This document shows positions 17,779 through 27,305 of a stretch of 64,000 nucleotides of DNA, piece by piece. Source of the DNA: Bacteroides ilei (GTDB taxonomy: Bacteria; Bacteroidota; Bacteroidia; Bacteroidales; Bacteroidaceae). The DNA lies in assembly GCF_900128495.1 (NCBI RefSeq), contig NZ_LT635801.1, positions 197,997 through 261,996 on the forward strand. The letters are read 5' to 3'. Position 1 is the first letter of the stretch. Each line of letters begins with the position of its first letter. The position numbers and the translations under genes are program-made. The notes beneath the pieces are model-generated. The model was not told the DNA's origin. It saw only the letters and a program-made list of their open reading frames with translations, and did no database searches.

Positions 17779-18932
17779 ATTTTTATTTTATTTAAGATAT
17801 TCTTCTCTTCTTGATTTAATTCAAATAAGTGATTTCTATAAGAAGTTTCATCTGCTTTATTCCTTTTAAAATCAAAGTGTTTAACGAAATCTTCAAAAAA
17901 GTTATGGCTGACCATTTTTTTTAATCTTTTAGCATCTTCTTGAATTATTGGAGAAGCTGATTTTTTGACATATTCATTAGAGGTTAAACTTTTTATTAAA
18001 TTTATTTGATGTTCACTACTTAGAAGAGCATTGTCGATTGGCAAAGCTCCATTATTAAGTTCCTTGTTGAGTTCAGCCATAAACTCGTCAAATCCATCAA
18101 TTTGTATGAAATAGACTCTATCCTTCCATAATAATTTCTTCAATTCATCAGAAATATTCTTATCCCCTTTTCTAATACACCAATAGATTCCATTCTTGAA
18201 GAATTCTTCTTTTTTTAATAAGTACGATAAAATATCCATTATGGATCTATCATTTCCAGCATATCCGACAACGATTAGTCCATAGTCTTTAGAAAATTCT
18301 ATGAACTTATTTTTCATGTTCCCTTCTAAGGACTCCGTTTCTCTTAAAGTACTTTTAATATCTTCAAATAAATAATCACCATGAAGCTTTATAATTTTAG
18401 GACGTTTAGATGTTATTGTTATACTGGATATTGCTGAATCATGTGCACATACAACAGGCCTAACATTAGAAAAACGATAAAAAGCTTCATTTAATAAATC
18501 ATCGAAATTAGTTGTGAAAACTGCATTAAAATAATTTTGTTCTATGAGTTTTACTAAATAAGCATATCCTATAGATGGATTTTTATTTGCCACTTCATTT
18601 TCTACAAAAGATCTTCGTTGACGTTGTAAGTCATATCGTCTTTCAAATAGTGATGAGTAGGGATTTCTGTCATCATACCAATCCTGAGATTCAAAAAACT
18701 TATTAAATTCGTCTGAATCTTCAGGTATATTATTAGAAATAGCTATTTCTTTTTTCCATTCATTTATAAGTTGCCCTCCTGATTTTATTCCTGAGGTAAT
18801 GGAACAACCTGCTCCTAATAATAATGAATAATTGGGGGTATCATCACATCTAATATTTAGAAATCTAATTAAATCGCTTACACTTTTCTCTTTGTGTTTA
18901 AGTTCAGTAAGTATATCATCTTTTGTTCCCAT
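17779..18932 (-). pseudogene. SIR2-TPR defence protein, SIR2 N-terminal half
   Basis: Start chosen at 18932 (MGTKDDILTELKH); the longer frame upstream would add a hydrophobic stretch unlike the family. SIR2 signatures are all present: GAGCS (40-44) and SGIKSG for NAD binding, TTNFDD (140-145), the catalytic His in KLHGDY (182-187) and GYAGND (223-228). This is the SIR2_2 type used as an NAD-degrading effector in anti-phage systems such as DSR1/DSR2, Thoeris ThsA and AVAST. The IS4-family element enters after residue 384, so the remaining frame ends in IS sequence (SVPLKSGQININQ). NAD hydrolysis may survive in the fragment, but the regulatory half is lost. The gene is the last of the element's left-end cargo. 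Confidence 0.87.
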
Positions 18933-19111
18933 ACTAATGCAAATAAAGATTAATAATAGAATTCTGAATCCATATTGATTATAGACTAACAATTCAAAGA
19001 TAGCAAAATATTCAGTATTAGATTCCTATTTTATTCTTTTGTTCGGTAAATAATTTCCCTTTTCTGGATTATATATTGATTTTTTATAATAAATCTTCAA
19101 TCAAGTAGTTT

Positions 19112-22100
19112 TTATACAGGTCTTATTATTTTATTAATAAATTTTATTTCTTCATCCGTAAAACGATATTTTGCATACAATTGGAGATTAATATCACTAA
19201 GATTATTACTCCACTTAATATCGCTATTATCTAAAAAAACTTGTACAGGAATAAATCTAAATACTTCCTGAGATACTTGCATTGTTCCTCTACCAAAGAA
19301 TAATAATATTCTAAAAAAATCAGTTTCCATATATTTTTTACAATTTATCAATTCTTCTTGATTATCAAAAGGGCCTATAACAAGAAAGGTTTCGCTACAC
19401 ACAACTTCAGGAGGTGCCACTATCATCTCTGGAGGAACAATAGCATCTGCTGAATAAGCTTTAGATATGAATAATTTATATTTATTTATCCATTGTTTGT
19501 TCTTTTTTATTGCATTGGAATCAATATACCCGGTAATACGCTTTGCACCACCTTTAATACCATAAACGCCCCATAATAAAACCGAATTTTTATAAGGTTT
19601 GTCATTGAGTTTGTATTCTGGGTAATTTGATTTATTATTGAATATGTCTGTGTTAATACCAAATGGTTTACGTGCTGAAACTATCTGACTAAATGATTGA
19701 AGTTTAGAAACTTTATCAATAATGCTTTGTCGTCTATTATCTCTAATAATTATATCAGAATTGCCATCCGATAACGGTCTTATAGAACAAAAAGATTTTT
19801 CATTAGTAGGTTTGTAAATATAATTTATAAGCCCATCATGTTTCCTACTCCAAAGAAAATAACAGATTCCACCATCTATATGCTGCCCGTTAAAGCATTC
19901 GCCAGAATCCTCATAATCATAGATGGATGCAATATGTTTATCTTCCATCATTTCTTTTCTGAATGGTTTGAGAACAGCTTTTCCTCCAATCATCCATTTT
20001 GAAGGCATAATCAGGGAAAAGTATTCGGGTCTGATCTGTTTTGCTATCCGTACAAATATTTGGTATATAGGATTTGCAGCATCGTCAGATGCACCACTTC
20101 CATCATTGATTTGGTATGGAGGATTACCGACTATAGCATTAATCTTCATGTCTTTTCCTATTAAATCATGTACTTTTTTAATGAATAATTCTGATTGATT
20201 CTTTATCTTGTTGACAAGATCTTCCGGAGCCCACATATTTGTCTTGACTTTACGAAACCCAGCAAGCGTACGTTTGGTAATACTCTTAGCCATTGGAGTC
20301 TTACAGATGACAAAGATGTTTTCCGCTATGACCTTGTCCCATACAGTCTGCTGCTCCTCTACCGTTTCTACAGCGAACAGAGAAGCCTTTACCCTTGCCC
20401 GGTAAATGCCGTATGCCACATAGAGCGGATAAAGTCCGGATTTGGAATTGATTTCCAGAATACGGGATTCAGGGGAGAAAACTTCTGCGGTAACTTCTCC
20501 TTTGTCTATAAACCGTGGTTCAGAAATCACATTCTGATACTCCGCGTCATAGAAGTTATAGCCTCCCAGACAGTCGCCGAGGTGCATGTTTACCACACGC
20601 CACGGAGTAAGCACCGTTTCCTTGTCTGGATTACGGAAAGTACTGAAGATGTCCGTAATCCTCTCGATACGTTCCTCTATACTCAGTTTGTCCGCAGCAC
20701 GGGCCATCGCACGGATTCGTTTCCCAGCGGCACAGAATATTTCCGGATCATAGTATTTTTTGAAACTGTTGAATTTCTGTTTGGTCACTCCCTTGGGCAT
20801 GAACTCTTCCCATGACTGCGGGTCAATGAGTGAGGCGAAATTATCAATCGTGATTTCCTGATTTTCATCACTCAGTTCCGCACCATAAATCAACAGGGGC
20901 ATACGGATGGAGATGCCTCGGAGTATGGAAATGGCAGCTTCCCGGTTCTTGGTCTTCTTTTTCAATTCTTCCAGCCGTTTCCGTTCTTCCTCCGTAAGCT
21001 CCTTCTTGGGCTTCTTCTCCAGCTTTTCCTTTTCCTCGTACTCCTCGTTGTTTAGTCCCTGATTGTTAATATCCACCTGATTGGTCTTGGGCATGGCCTT
21101 GGTCTGGCCGATAATCTTTTTCAGATTATCGAACTCCTGCAGTTCCAGATCATCCAGCCTCATCAATTCATCATTATACAAGCTATTGTCCTCAAACCCG
21201 TTACGGACGACACGTTCCACATATACCCGTTTCAGCTGTTCCAGCATGTGAGGTACGTCAAAACGGCTCATCTGGGAACCTTCGACGGATATGATAGGGC
21301 AAAAATTAATGAACTCACCCATGGCCTTGCGGTCGCTCTGTGACGTTTTTCCGGCTTTAGCCGATATTTTGGCGGTTTCGGCTATCACTTTCAGGGTACG
21401 GTCCGGAGCAAAATCAAAAACGTAGCACTGCTCCTTCATCCGTCCGTTGATGATGGCCGGTGTCTGTACGCGGAAGATGGTCTGCATATAACTGGATGCA
21501 GCTGTATTATAAGAACCGGACAGCATGAATACGGCAGTCCATGCCTTTACACTTACTCCGGTCGTTAGCCGTCCACAAGAGAGGGTAATGGTCCGTGTAG
21601 CATACGGATCTTTTCCGATAGCCTTTTCCACGGCTTCCAGGGCATCACGGCTTTCCTCGTCCTGATCACCGTCACCAGCTACATTGACCACCTTGAAATG
21701 CTGGAACACCGGATGTGTCTGGAGCATGGCACTCAGTGCCCGTGCTTCCTTCACGCCGGGCACCATCCAGAGAGTATGGCGGAAAATATTCCTATATTCC
21801 TCGTTGGCATATGGATAAAGGCTGTCCTTGTCCTCCTTGGTAAGAAGATTCAGAAAAGCCCGCACGTCTTTTTCATGACAAAAACTGCCGGATTCATTGA
21901 CCCTGAAAAATTCCTTGAAATTAAAGGCAACATCTTCATCTACAAATTCATGAAGCAGCCGTCCCAAATCGTAGGTATAGATATTGAGTGTAGGCAGTGA
22001 GGCATACGGATTGGGATCACCAAAATGGAGTTCGTCCCAGCTCATCTTGGCCCGTTGTTCCATCACATAGTCCCATGTATAGATTTCATCCTCCTTGAAA

Positions 22101-23065
22101 TCATCCAGCAGGTTGAATGGAGTACCTGAAAGGCGCAATACCTTGGTCTGTTCCTTGACCAGCTCTCCCATAACCGCTTTACCCAGTTCGGTCTGGGTGC
22201 CTTCGTGCGCTTCATCCACGATAATCAGGTCCCAATCAGTAGCAAACACTTCGTTGTTTTTGTCGAAATTACCACCCACAAGTTCAGAGCCGCGCAAATC
22301 CTGCATGGATGCAAAATAGACATAATGCAATCCGTGGCTTTCTGCCCGCCGTTCAAGACTGTCGTAACTTTCCCCGTTGTTCTTGGAACCGTATGCAAAA
22401 TCCTTGCGGTCGTAAAATATCTTACCGAAATCCTCAAACCATCCGGCATCCACCACAGGACGATGAGTCAGAATCAGGGTACGCTGAAACTCCATATCCT
22501 TGACAACCTGCAGAGCAGAAAGGGTCTTTCCGAAACGCATCTTTGCGTTCCAGAGCATCTGGTTGCCTTTCTTAAACTGCTTCTTGGTCTTGCTGATGGC
22601 TTCCTGCTGTTCCGGCCGGAATACAATCGGGGAATATTCCCGGGTAACTTCCGCTGATGAAAGGGAACTCCGGCCTTCCTTGACAGCCGCAATGGCACGC
22701 TTGACGGTTTCCAGATCGGTGATGAACCATTCATTGGCTTTGTTGACTGTATCGAAGACTTTCTTTTTGACGCCGGAACGTTCCAGAACATTGTGTACCT
22801 CCTTGTCGTTGAATGAACGGAGTCCGCCACGGTTGTAAACAGTCAGTTCCGTATAAAGCAGATCGTATGCGATACCTGCCGTCTGTGTGTACTGGTTGAT
22901 ACGCTTTCTTGCCGCTTCATTGAGCGCCTTGCTGTTAGGAGACAGACCGAACACGTTTTCATCCTCACAGGTTGCCTCGCCAATCTTCAGGCATCCACGG
23001 TGCGCCGTATCATTGATACGGAACACATAGATCAGTTTTAGTTTCAGGGACGATGTGAATCTCAT
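19112..23065 (-). CDS. Helicase-methyltransferase restriction enzyme, large subunit
   Basis: A 1,317-residue fusion. Residues about 10-115 resemble a GIY-YIG/T5orf172 nuclease-like domain (YVFRI, CLKIGEAT, KRINQYT). A superfamily 2 helicase follows: AKMRFGKT (174-181), DEAH (284-287), LRLSGTPFN, and motif VI-like SYMQTIFRVQTP. After a charged linker (about 660-700) comes an N6-adenine methyltransferase part with AIVGNPPYQIND near residue 980 and an Eco57I-like specificity region to the end. It starts on the stop of the small-subunit gene (ATGA overlap), so the two are co-translated. The last kilobase is markedly AT-rich compared with the rest, as if the target-recognition region had been exchanged. 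The enzyme should cut unmodified DNA while translocating. Confidence 0.85.
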   Translation of the reverse strand: MRFTSSLKLKLIYVFRINDTAHRGCLKIGEATCEDENVFGLSPNSKALNEAARKRINQYTQTAGIAYDLLYTELTVYNRGGLRSFNDKEVHNVLERSGVKKKVFDTVNKANEWFITDLETVKRAIAAVKEGRSSLSSAEVTREYSPIVFRPEQQEAISKTKKQFKKGNQMLWNAKMRFGKTLSALQVVKDMEFQRTLILTHRPVVDAGWFEDFGKIFYDRKDFAYGSKNNGESYDSLERRAESHGLHYVYFASMQDLRGSELVGGNFDKNNEVFATDWDLIIVDEAHEGTQTELGKAVMGELVKEQTKVLRLSGTPFNLLDDFKEDEIYTWDYVMEQRAKMSWDELHFGDPNPYASLPTLNIYTYDLGRLLHEFVDEDVAFNFKEFFRVNESGSFCHEKDVRAFLNLLTKEDKDSLYPYANEEYRNIFRHTLWMVPGVKEARALSAMLQTHPVFQHFKVVNVAGDGDQDEESRDALEAVEKAIGKDPYATRTITLSCGRLTTGVSVKAWTAVFMLSGSYNTAASSYMQTIFRVQTPAIINGRMKEQCYVFDFAPDRTLKVIAETAKISAKAGKTSQSDRKAMGEFINFCPIISVEGSQMSRFDVPHMLEQLKRVYVERVVRNGFEDNSLYNDELMRLDDLELQEFDNLKKIIGQTKAMPKTNQVDINNQGLNNEEYEEKEKLEKKPKKELTEEERKRLEELKKKTKNREAAISILRGISIRMPLLIYGAELSDENQEITIDNFASLIDPQSWEEFMPKGVTKQKFNSFKKYYDPEIFCAAGKRIRAMARAADKLSIEERIERITDIFSTFRNPDKETVLTPWRVVNMHLGDCLGGYNFYDAEYQNVISEPRFIDKGEVTAEVFSPESRILEINSKSGLYPLYVAYGIYRARVKASLFAVETVEEQQTVWDKVIAENIFVICKTPMAKSITKRTLAGFRKVKTNMWAPEDLVNKIKNQSELFIKKVHDLIGKDMKINAIVGNPPYQINDGSGASDDAANPIYQIFVRIAKQIRPEYFSLIMPSKWMIGGKAVLKPFRKEMMEDKHIASIYDYEDSGECFNGQHIDGGICYFLWSRKHDGLINYIYKPTNEKSFCSIRPLSDGNSDIIIRDNRRQSIIDKVSKLQSFSQIVSARKPFGINTDIFNNKSNYPEYKLNDKPYKNSVLLWGVYGIKGGAKRITGYIDSNAIKKNKQWINKYKLFISKAYSADAIVPPEMIVAPPEVVCSETFLVIGPFDNQEELINCKKYMETDFFRILLFFGRGTMQVSQEVFRFIPVQVFLDNSDIKWSNNLSDINLQLYAKYRFTDEEIKFINKIIRPV

Positions 23066-24096
23066 GCTTCTTCATTTATGAGGTCGATAAATCGGATTCG
23101 TTTCCCCTTTTTGCCTGTTGCCTTGTCTGTAGCCCGCCAGTCCTTGATAATGCTGTAAATGCCGTTGTGCTTGGTCAGGTCATTTTTCAGACAACCCTCG
23201 CACGGTTCCCGTCTTTCAATCGTACCGAACAGGCCCGGTTCCATTCGCACACGTTCTCCACAACTGTCCGGAACAACACCTTTCAGTCCGTCCATCTGCC
23301 ATACATTCCAGGAGATGATATAGGCTATATGGTTGATGGATTTAATTTGCGGATCTTTACCGAACTTGTTCCGGTAATATTCGATGAAGGATAAGAGAAG
23401 TGCTTCACGGGCAAGAAGAAGACTGTCACCCTGCCATTCATAGGCATAGATGCTTCTGTAAGCATCCTTCGCTGCCTCCAGCCATTCACGCGTTGTCGTG
23501 GTATTCTCACTGACGATACGGAGCTTACGGTCAAGCAGGCCGATACGTTTCTCCACGGGAATGAATGTTCCGGTAGTCGTATCATACCTGCTTACCAGAT
23601 AAGGAGCTTCTCCACAGGTGATTTCCAACCGGTTTTCCTGTACATAGTCTTTCCATGTCCTGCCTTCAGGAAAAGCAATCTTATCCGGATTGATTTCCCA
23701 TGAATGTGTACCGTCTTTAGATGTCACTTCATGGTTGAATACATCCTTTCTGCCAAACCAGGCTTCATCGATAAGGTTGTTCTGGGCATTACAGATCCAG
23801 GACGGAGTAAATACCTCCGCCATTTCCCGGGAACGTGTGCTTTGGGTATCCCTGTGTTTCAGGACACGGGGCATGACCACATGACCGTTCTCTCCGGTTA
23901 TCAGTTCAGGAAGGATCTGTGACCCGTATTCATAACCTTTGCCGAGCGGTTCATAATCGGAAGTAGCCCAGAATATATTACACTGTTTTCCTTCCTTACT
24001 CGTTGTATGATCTTTGAGCAAGGTATTCAGTAAGTCGGGTGAAAGTTCTTTCAGCCTGTTCTCCTGTATGTCGGCTTCTCCGGTCGTTTTCTCCAT
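23062..24096 (-). CDS. Restriction-modification methylase-associated subunit
   Basis: A 344-residue protein of the kind often named restriction endonuclease subunit M. AEVFTPSWICNAQNNLID (94-111) is the FTP-type motif found at the N-terminal edge of N6-adenine methyltransferases. EITCGEAPYLVSRYDTTTG (about 154-172) and SINHIAYIISWNVWQMDGL follow. No NPPY motif is present here; it is in the large subunit, so the methyltransferase seems split between the two proteins. C-terminal CxxC-like CEGC is present. It is the first gene of the operon; the nearest promoter lies inside the invertible segment upstream and points away in this assembly. Confidence 0.72.
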   Translation of the reverse strand: MEKTTGEADIQENRLKELSPDLLNTLLKDHTTSKEGKQCNIFWATSDYEPLGKGYEYGSQILPELITGENGHVVMPRVLKHRDTQSTRSREMAEVFTPSWICNAQNNLIDEAWFGRKDVFNHEVTSKDGTHSWEINPDKIAFPEGRTWKDYVQENRLEITCGEAPYLVSRYDTTTGTFIPVEKRIGLLDRKLRIVSENTTTTREWLEAAKDAYRSIYAYEWQGDSLLLAREALLLSFIEYYRNKFGKDPQIKSINHIAYIISWNVWQMDGLKGVVPDSCGERVRMEPGLFGTIERREPCEGCLKNDLTKHNGIYSIIKDWRATDKATGKKGKRIRFIDLINEEA

Positions 24097-24143
24097 CTTC
24101 TTTCTGTGCGTAAAGGGGAAGAGAAAGTCCCGGTGTCTGCGTC

Positions 24144-24322
24144 TTTCTTAGACAGAGGGAGATTTCAGGCTATAAGGCTGATTTGCTGATGAATTATATG
24201 TGGGATTGCTAAACAACAGTTGAATTTCAATAACTTCCGGATGAAAATCCAACAACAGGAATTGCAGGATTTTCAATAAAATGTATAACTTTGCGCAAGA
24301 GTGAGTCCCTCTGTCTAAGAAA
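24144..24322. repeat. Invertible promoter segment with 17-bp inverted repeats
   Basis: TTTCTTAGACAGAGGGA (24144-24160) and its exact complement TCCCTCTGTCTAAGAAA (24306-24322) bound a 145-bp segment containing one good promoter. A tyrosine recombinase gene ends 29 bases to the right. The layout (recombinase, inverted repeats, promoter, restriction-modification operon) matches the phase-variable promoters known in Bacteroides. Confidence 0.8.
24262..24293 (+). promoter_or_regulatory. Promoter inside the invertible segment (facing right, OFF)
   Basis: TTG (24262-24264), 21 bases, TAACTTTG (24286-24293). It now reads toward the 3' end of the recombinase gene. After inversion the -7 box would lie at 24180-24173 on the minus strand, about 77 bases upstream of the restriction-modification start at 24096. 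No minus-strand promoter is seen between the segment and that start. Confidence 0.72.
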
Positions 24323-24351
24323 TGAATGCTTTTGCTAAACGTTCTCCAATC

Positions 24352-25554
24352 CTACAGACTTTTCAGAATTTGTGCGTTGGCTTTGTCCACTACGGAATTG
24401 TCCAATGAAGCCAGATAAATTTGTGTGGTCGCCTCGGAGTCATGTCCCATTCCTTCACTGATAACCGAAATCGGAATGTTCTTGCCTTTGGCTGCGCTTG
24501 CCCATGAATGACGGGCACAGTACATGCTCAGAGGGACGGATATATCGGCCAGTCTGGCTATTTCTTTCAGGTTTCGGTTTATTCCGGACATGACATTCCT
24601 GTAATGCTTGTGCGTATCCTTAAAAGGATATTTCAATACCGGCAAAAGATAAGGACTGAGGCTGTCTTCCGGTTTTTTGCCGACAATCTCTTGCATACAT
24701 TTTTCCCACTTGATGACCAGCTGCTGCCCGGTCTTTCGTCTGCGATACGATAAGAATCCGTTCTGAAGATCTTTCTTTTTCAGGTGAGCCATATCAATGA
24801 ACGACATGCCACGGGTATAGAAACTGAACAGGAACATGTCCCTTGCAAATTCCAGATTAGGCTGTAAGGATAGATCCAGATTCTTCATACGCTTGATGGC
24901 GGATAAGGGAACGGCACGCTTGACGGTCTTGTCCACTCCCGTATAGACATGCCTGAAAGGATTGCGCTGTTCCATCAGTTCCTTTTCCAAGGCACGGTTA
25001 TATACTGCCCGAAGAATACGCATGTAGAACGAACTGGTATTCCGTACGGCACCTTTTCCATGAAGATAGGCTTCATAAAGCTGCATCAAGTCCGAATCGA
25101 TTTCAGACAACAGAATATCCCTGTCTCCTCTGAACTGCATGAAACTTTTCAGAGTGCAGGAATAATTTTCAGCAGTGCGTATCTTGCCCATCTGTTTTAG
25201 ACGGGCTATGATGCCTTGCATGAAGTTGAAAAACGACTGTCCCTCTGTATTGCTTTGAAAAGAAGCGACAATATCATCTGCCGTATATCCGGCTTTCCGG
25301 TTATCCAGTTGTCGGATAATCATGTCCAGCCGCTTCAAGTCACACTCCATGCGTTCCTGCAAGGAAAGGAGCAGATTACTTCGTTCTGAACTACCGGCAA
25401 TGATACAGCTTCCAGCTTCGTTCCATTCATCTGTAAATATCCGGTAATCCGTCTTTAACTGACGGATTACACGGTTCTGGATAATCTGATAATAGATGGT
25501 ACCTTCCTTACCCTCTATGGTGGAAGGTCTGAATTTCACTTTCACACTGGCCAT
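24352..25554 (-). CDS. Tyrosine site-specific recombinase (candidate promoter invertase)
   Basis: A 400-residue phage-integrase family protein. Start taken at 25554 (MASVKVKFRP), 4 bases after the upstream stop; the longer frame would overlap it. The N-terminal arm-binding and SAM-like core-binding regions (about 1-200) are of the Bacteroides type. The catalytic domain shows FYTRGMSFIDMAHL (first Arg region), YCARHSWAS (HxxR-like) and GHDSEATTQIYLASL (His and the nucleophile Tyr). Since the element has its own integrase beside tRNA-Phe, this second recombinase is best placed to flip the adjacent promoter segment. It follows the 255-residue membrane protein gene and may be co-transcribed with the mobilization genes. 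Confidence 0.88.
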   Translation of the reverse strand: MASVKVKFRPSTIEGKEGTIYYQIIQNRVIRQLKTDYRIFTDEWNEAGSCIIAGSSERSNLLLSLQERMECDLKRLDMIIRQLDNRKAGYTADDIVASFQSNTEGQSFFNFMQGIIARLKQMGKIRTAENYSCTLKSFMQFRGDRDILLSEIDSDLMQLYEAYLHGKGAVRNTSSFYMRILRAVYNRALEKELMEQRNPFRHVYTGVDKTVKRAVPLSAIKRMKNLDLSLQPNLEFARDMFLFSFYTRGMSFIDMAHLKKKDLQNGFLSYRRRKTGQQLVIKWEKCMQEIVGKKPEDSLSPYLLPVLKYPFKDTHKHYRNVMSGINRNLKEIARLADISVPLSMYCARHSWASAAKGKNIPISVISEGMGHDSEATTQIYLASLDNSVVDKANAQILKSL

Positions 25555-25558
25555 GGGC

Positions 25559-26326
25559 TTACTTTTTAGGTTCATCCGTAATAGACTTGTCCTTGATGGA
25601 CTTCGCCTTGCTGTCCAGTTCTCTCGCGGCCTGTTCCTTCAGCCGTGCCTGCTCGGTCAGGGTGGCCTGTTTCCGTACCGCTTCCTCGTAGGCTTCCACG
25701 TCCTCACGCATCTGTTCTATCCGTTCGTTATCCCGGTTCGGCCCGAAGAGGCTCTCAAGTTCCACGAGTTGCTCGGGAGTAGCCTCTCCTTTCATCTTGA
25801 CATAACGGTACTTCAGATCATTATCAGCCTGCTCGTTATCTGTTCTCGTCGAAAAATAGAGAGCCACGGACAGGGCCACGACTGCCGCAAACATCACGGA
25901 AAAGTTCCCTAGTATGTACGGGGATTCCAAGCTCAGGCTGAAATGATGGTTGATGTTGCTTGTCTTAACGGCATTCTTTCTGATTGTGTCATTGGTCTCA
26001 CAAAACAGGGTTTCCACTTTCTCCTGGTTCTGCCGCTGTTCATTATGCATTTCTGACAAGACCTGTCCAAGTCTTTCCTGTGACGAGTTTTTCCTGTCCA
26101 TGGAAACCATATCGTTCTTGATGGCGGCAAGACCTTCGTACACGCGAGCCAACAATTTACGGAATGTCTCATGACCATTCCGGACTTCATTCAGCACGGA
26201 CTCATCCTGTGTGTTATTAACTGTCGGGCTGTTACCTTCCAACAAGGGAGTGGATAGCCCGTTGATTTTGTTCTCGATTCTTTCCAGGCATCCGAAGATG
26301 CTCTCGATATATTCTTCCAATTTCAT
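25559..26326 (-). CDS. Membrane coiled-coil protein of the mobilization region, unknown function
   Basis: I do not recognise a named family. The 255-residue protein has a helical N-terminal region (1-135) with heptad-like charged stretches, one clear membrane segment at about 147-166 (LGNFSVMFAAVVALSVALYF), and a long charged C-terminal coiled coil (about 195-250) ending in a Lys/Asp-rich tail. It lies 50 bases after the relaxase gene and just before the recombinase, so it may help attach the relaxosome to a membrane coupling protein, or be unrelated cargo. Confidence 0.7.
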   Translation of the reverse strand: MKLEEYIESIFGCLERIENKINGLSTPLLEGNSPTVNNTQDESVLNEVRNGHETFRKLLARVYEGLAAIKNDMVSMDRKNSSQERLGQVLSEMHNEQRQNQEKVETLFCETNDTIRKNAVKTSNINHHFSLSLESPYILGNFSVMFAAVVALSVALYFSTRTDNEQADNDLKYRYVKMKGEATPEQLVELESLFGPNRDNERIEQMREDVEAYEEAVRKQATLTEQARLKEQAARELDSKAKSIKDKSITDEPKK

Positions 26327-26375
26327 ATTCCTGCAATTTTAATGTTCATGAATAATTTGAATGGGAAAGGACGGA

Positions 26376-27305
26376 CTACAATCCGAAACCTTTCCTTTTT
26401 TGTCGCTTCTTCCTGCGTCTGCGCAAGAGTTCTTCCTGAGGCAACGGTTCTTCGGGAGCGGTACCGTTTGTAGAACTGAACAGTCCAAGTCCCGTACTTT
26501 CGAGAAGATGGCCTCTGTCCGGTATCATTTGCTGCACCTTACGTTCGGATTCCTGTTGGGATTCAGAAGTCTTCCAACCCAACCGGACATTCAGTCTGGC
26601 AAAGCTGAACTCTCGGCTGATTTGTGAAGCCTTGAAGGTCTGCCCGTCCTTGGTGAATCGGATTCCCTGTATGTCCTCCGGCTTTTTTATCTCCCTGGTC
26701 CGCTTTACAAATTCCAGCCTGATGCCCCGGCGAAGCAGATAATCGTTGAACTCTTTCCATGTTTTGGAGTGCTTCAAAGCTGCCTTGACGGCATTGAAGA
26801 TTTCGTATTTCACACGTTCCGAAGCATGGAGTTTCTCCACGTTAGTCTTGCCCTTGTCCTCGGCGTATGTCAGACCGTACTTGTCCTTAAGCAGTTTTGT
26901 GGTGATTTCGTTACGCTTGTAATCGCCTTGGGAAGAGATTACCTTGCCGTCATACCCGATGCGGTTATAGACCAGGTGGCAGTGCGGATTGTCCGTGTTA
27001 TGGTGTCTTACCAGAATAAACTGAGTGTTTTTTATCCCCATCAACTCCATGTATTCCCGAGCTATTTTAGCCATAAATTCATCTGTCAGCAGTGCCTTGT
27101 CCTCCGGCTTGAAGCTCAATGCGATATGCCCGACAGGCTGTTTTATCTTCGGATTAAGTTCACGCTGGTAGTTGAAACTGGCCGTTATTTCCCTGATATT
27201 TTCCAGCAGTACGCCGTCGGAGTCGATGATTTCCGCGTTGTCCTTGCCCATCACATAACGGATACAGCCGCCGAAGGATTTCCCTTTCTTGATCTTGCCA
27301 ATCAT
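26376..27305 (-). CDS. MOB relaxase
   Basis: A 309-residue relaxase/mobilization nuclease of the family found on Bacteroides mobilizable elements (MobP/BmgA-like). The N-terminus KIKKGKSFGGCIRYVMGKDNAE is typical. The metal-binding triad sits in VRHHNTDNPHCHLVYNR (about 104-120, HxxxxNPHxH). The candidate nucleophile Tyr lies in the N-terminal RYVM region. The C-terminus is very basic (RRRRKKRQKRKGF). It nicks oriT and leads the strand into the recipient. Its start overlaps the MobC-like stop by 4 bases, so the two are translated together. Confidence 0.9.
   Translation of the reverse strand: MIGKIKKGKSFGGCIRYVMGKDNAEIIDSDGVLLENIREITASFNYQRELNPKIKQPVGHIALSFKPEDKALLTDEFMAKIAREYMELMGIKNTQFILVRHHNTDNPHCHLVYNRIGYDGKVISSQGDYKRNEITTKLLKDKYGLTYAEDKGKTNVEKLHASERVKYEIFNAVKAALKHSKTWKEFNDYLLRRGIRLEFVKRTREIKKPEDIQGIRFTKDGQTFKASQISREFSFARLNVRLGWKTSESQQESERKVQQMIPDRGHLLESTGLGLFSSTNGTAPEEPLPQEELLRRRRKKRQKRKGFGL

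Noticed and set aside
20195..20815. 206-residue frame antisense to the restriction enzyme gene
   Set aside because: No family features, and it lies wholly within a gene with good motifs on the other strand.
24352..25554. This recombinase as the integrase that inserted the element
   Set aside because: The gene at 31149-32387 lies directly at the tRNA-Phe junction; this one lies mid-element next to an inverted-repeat promoter segment.
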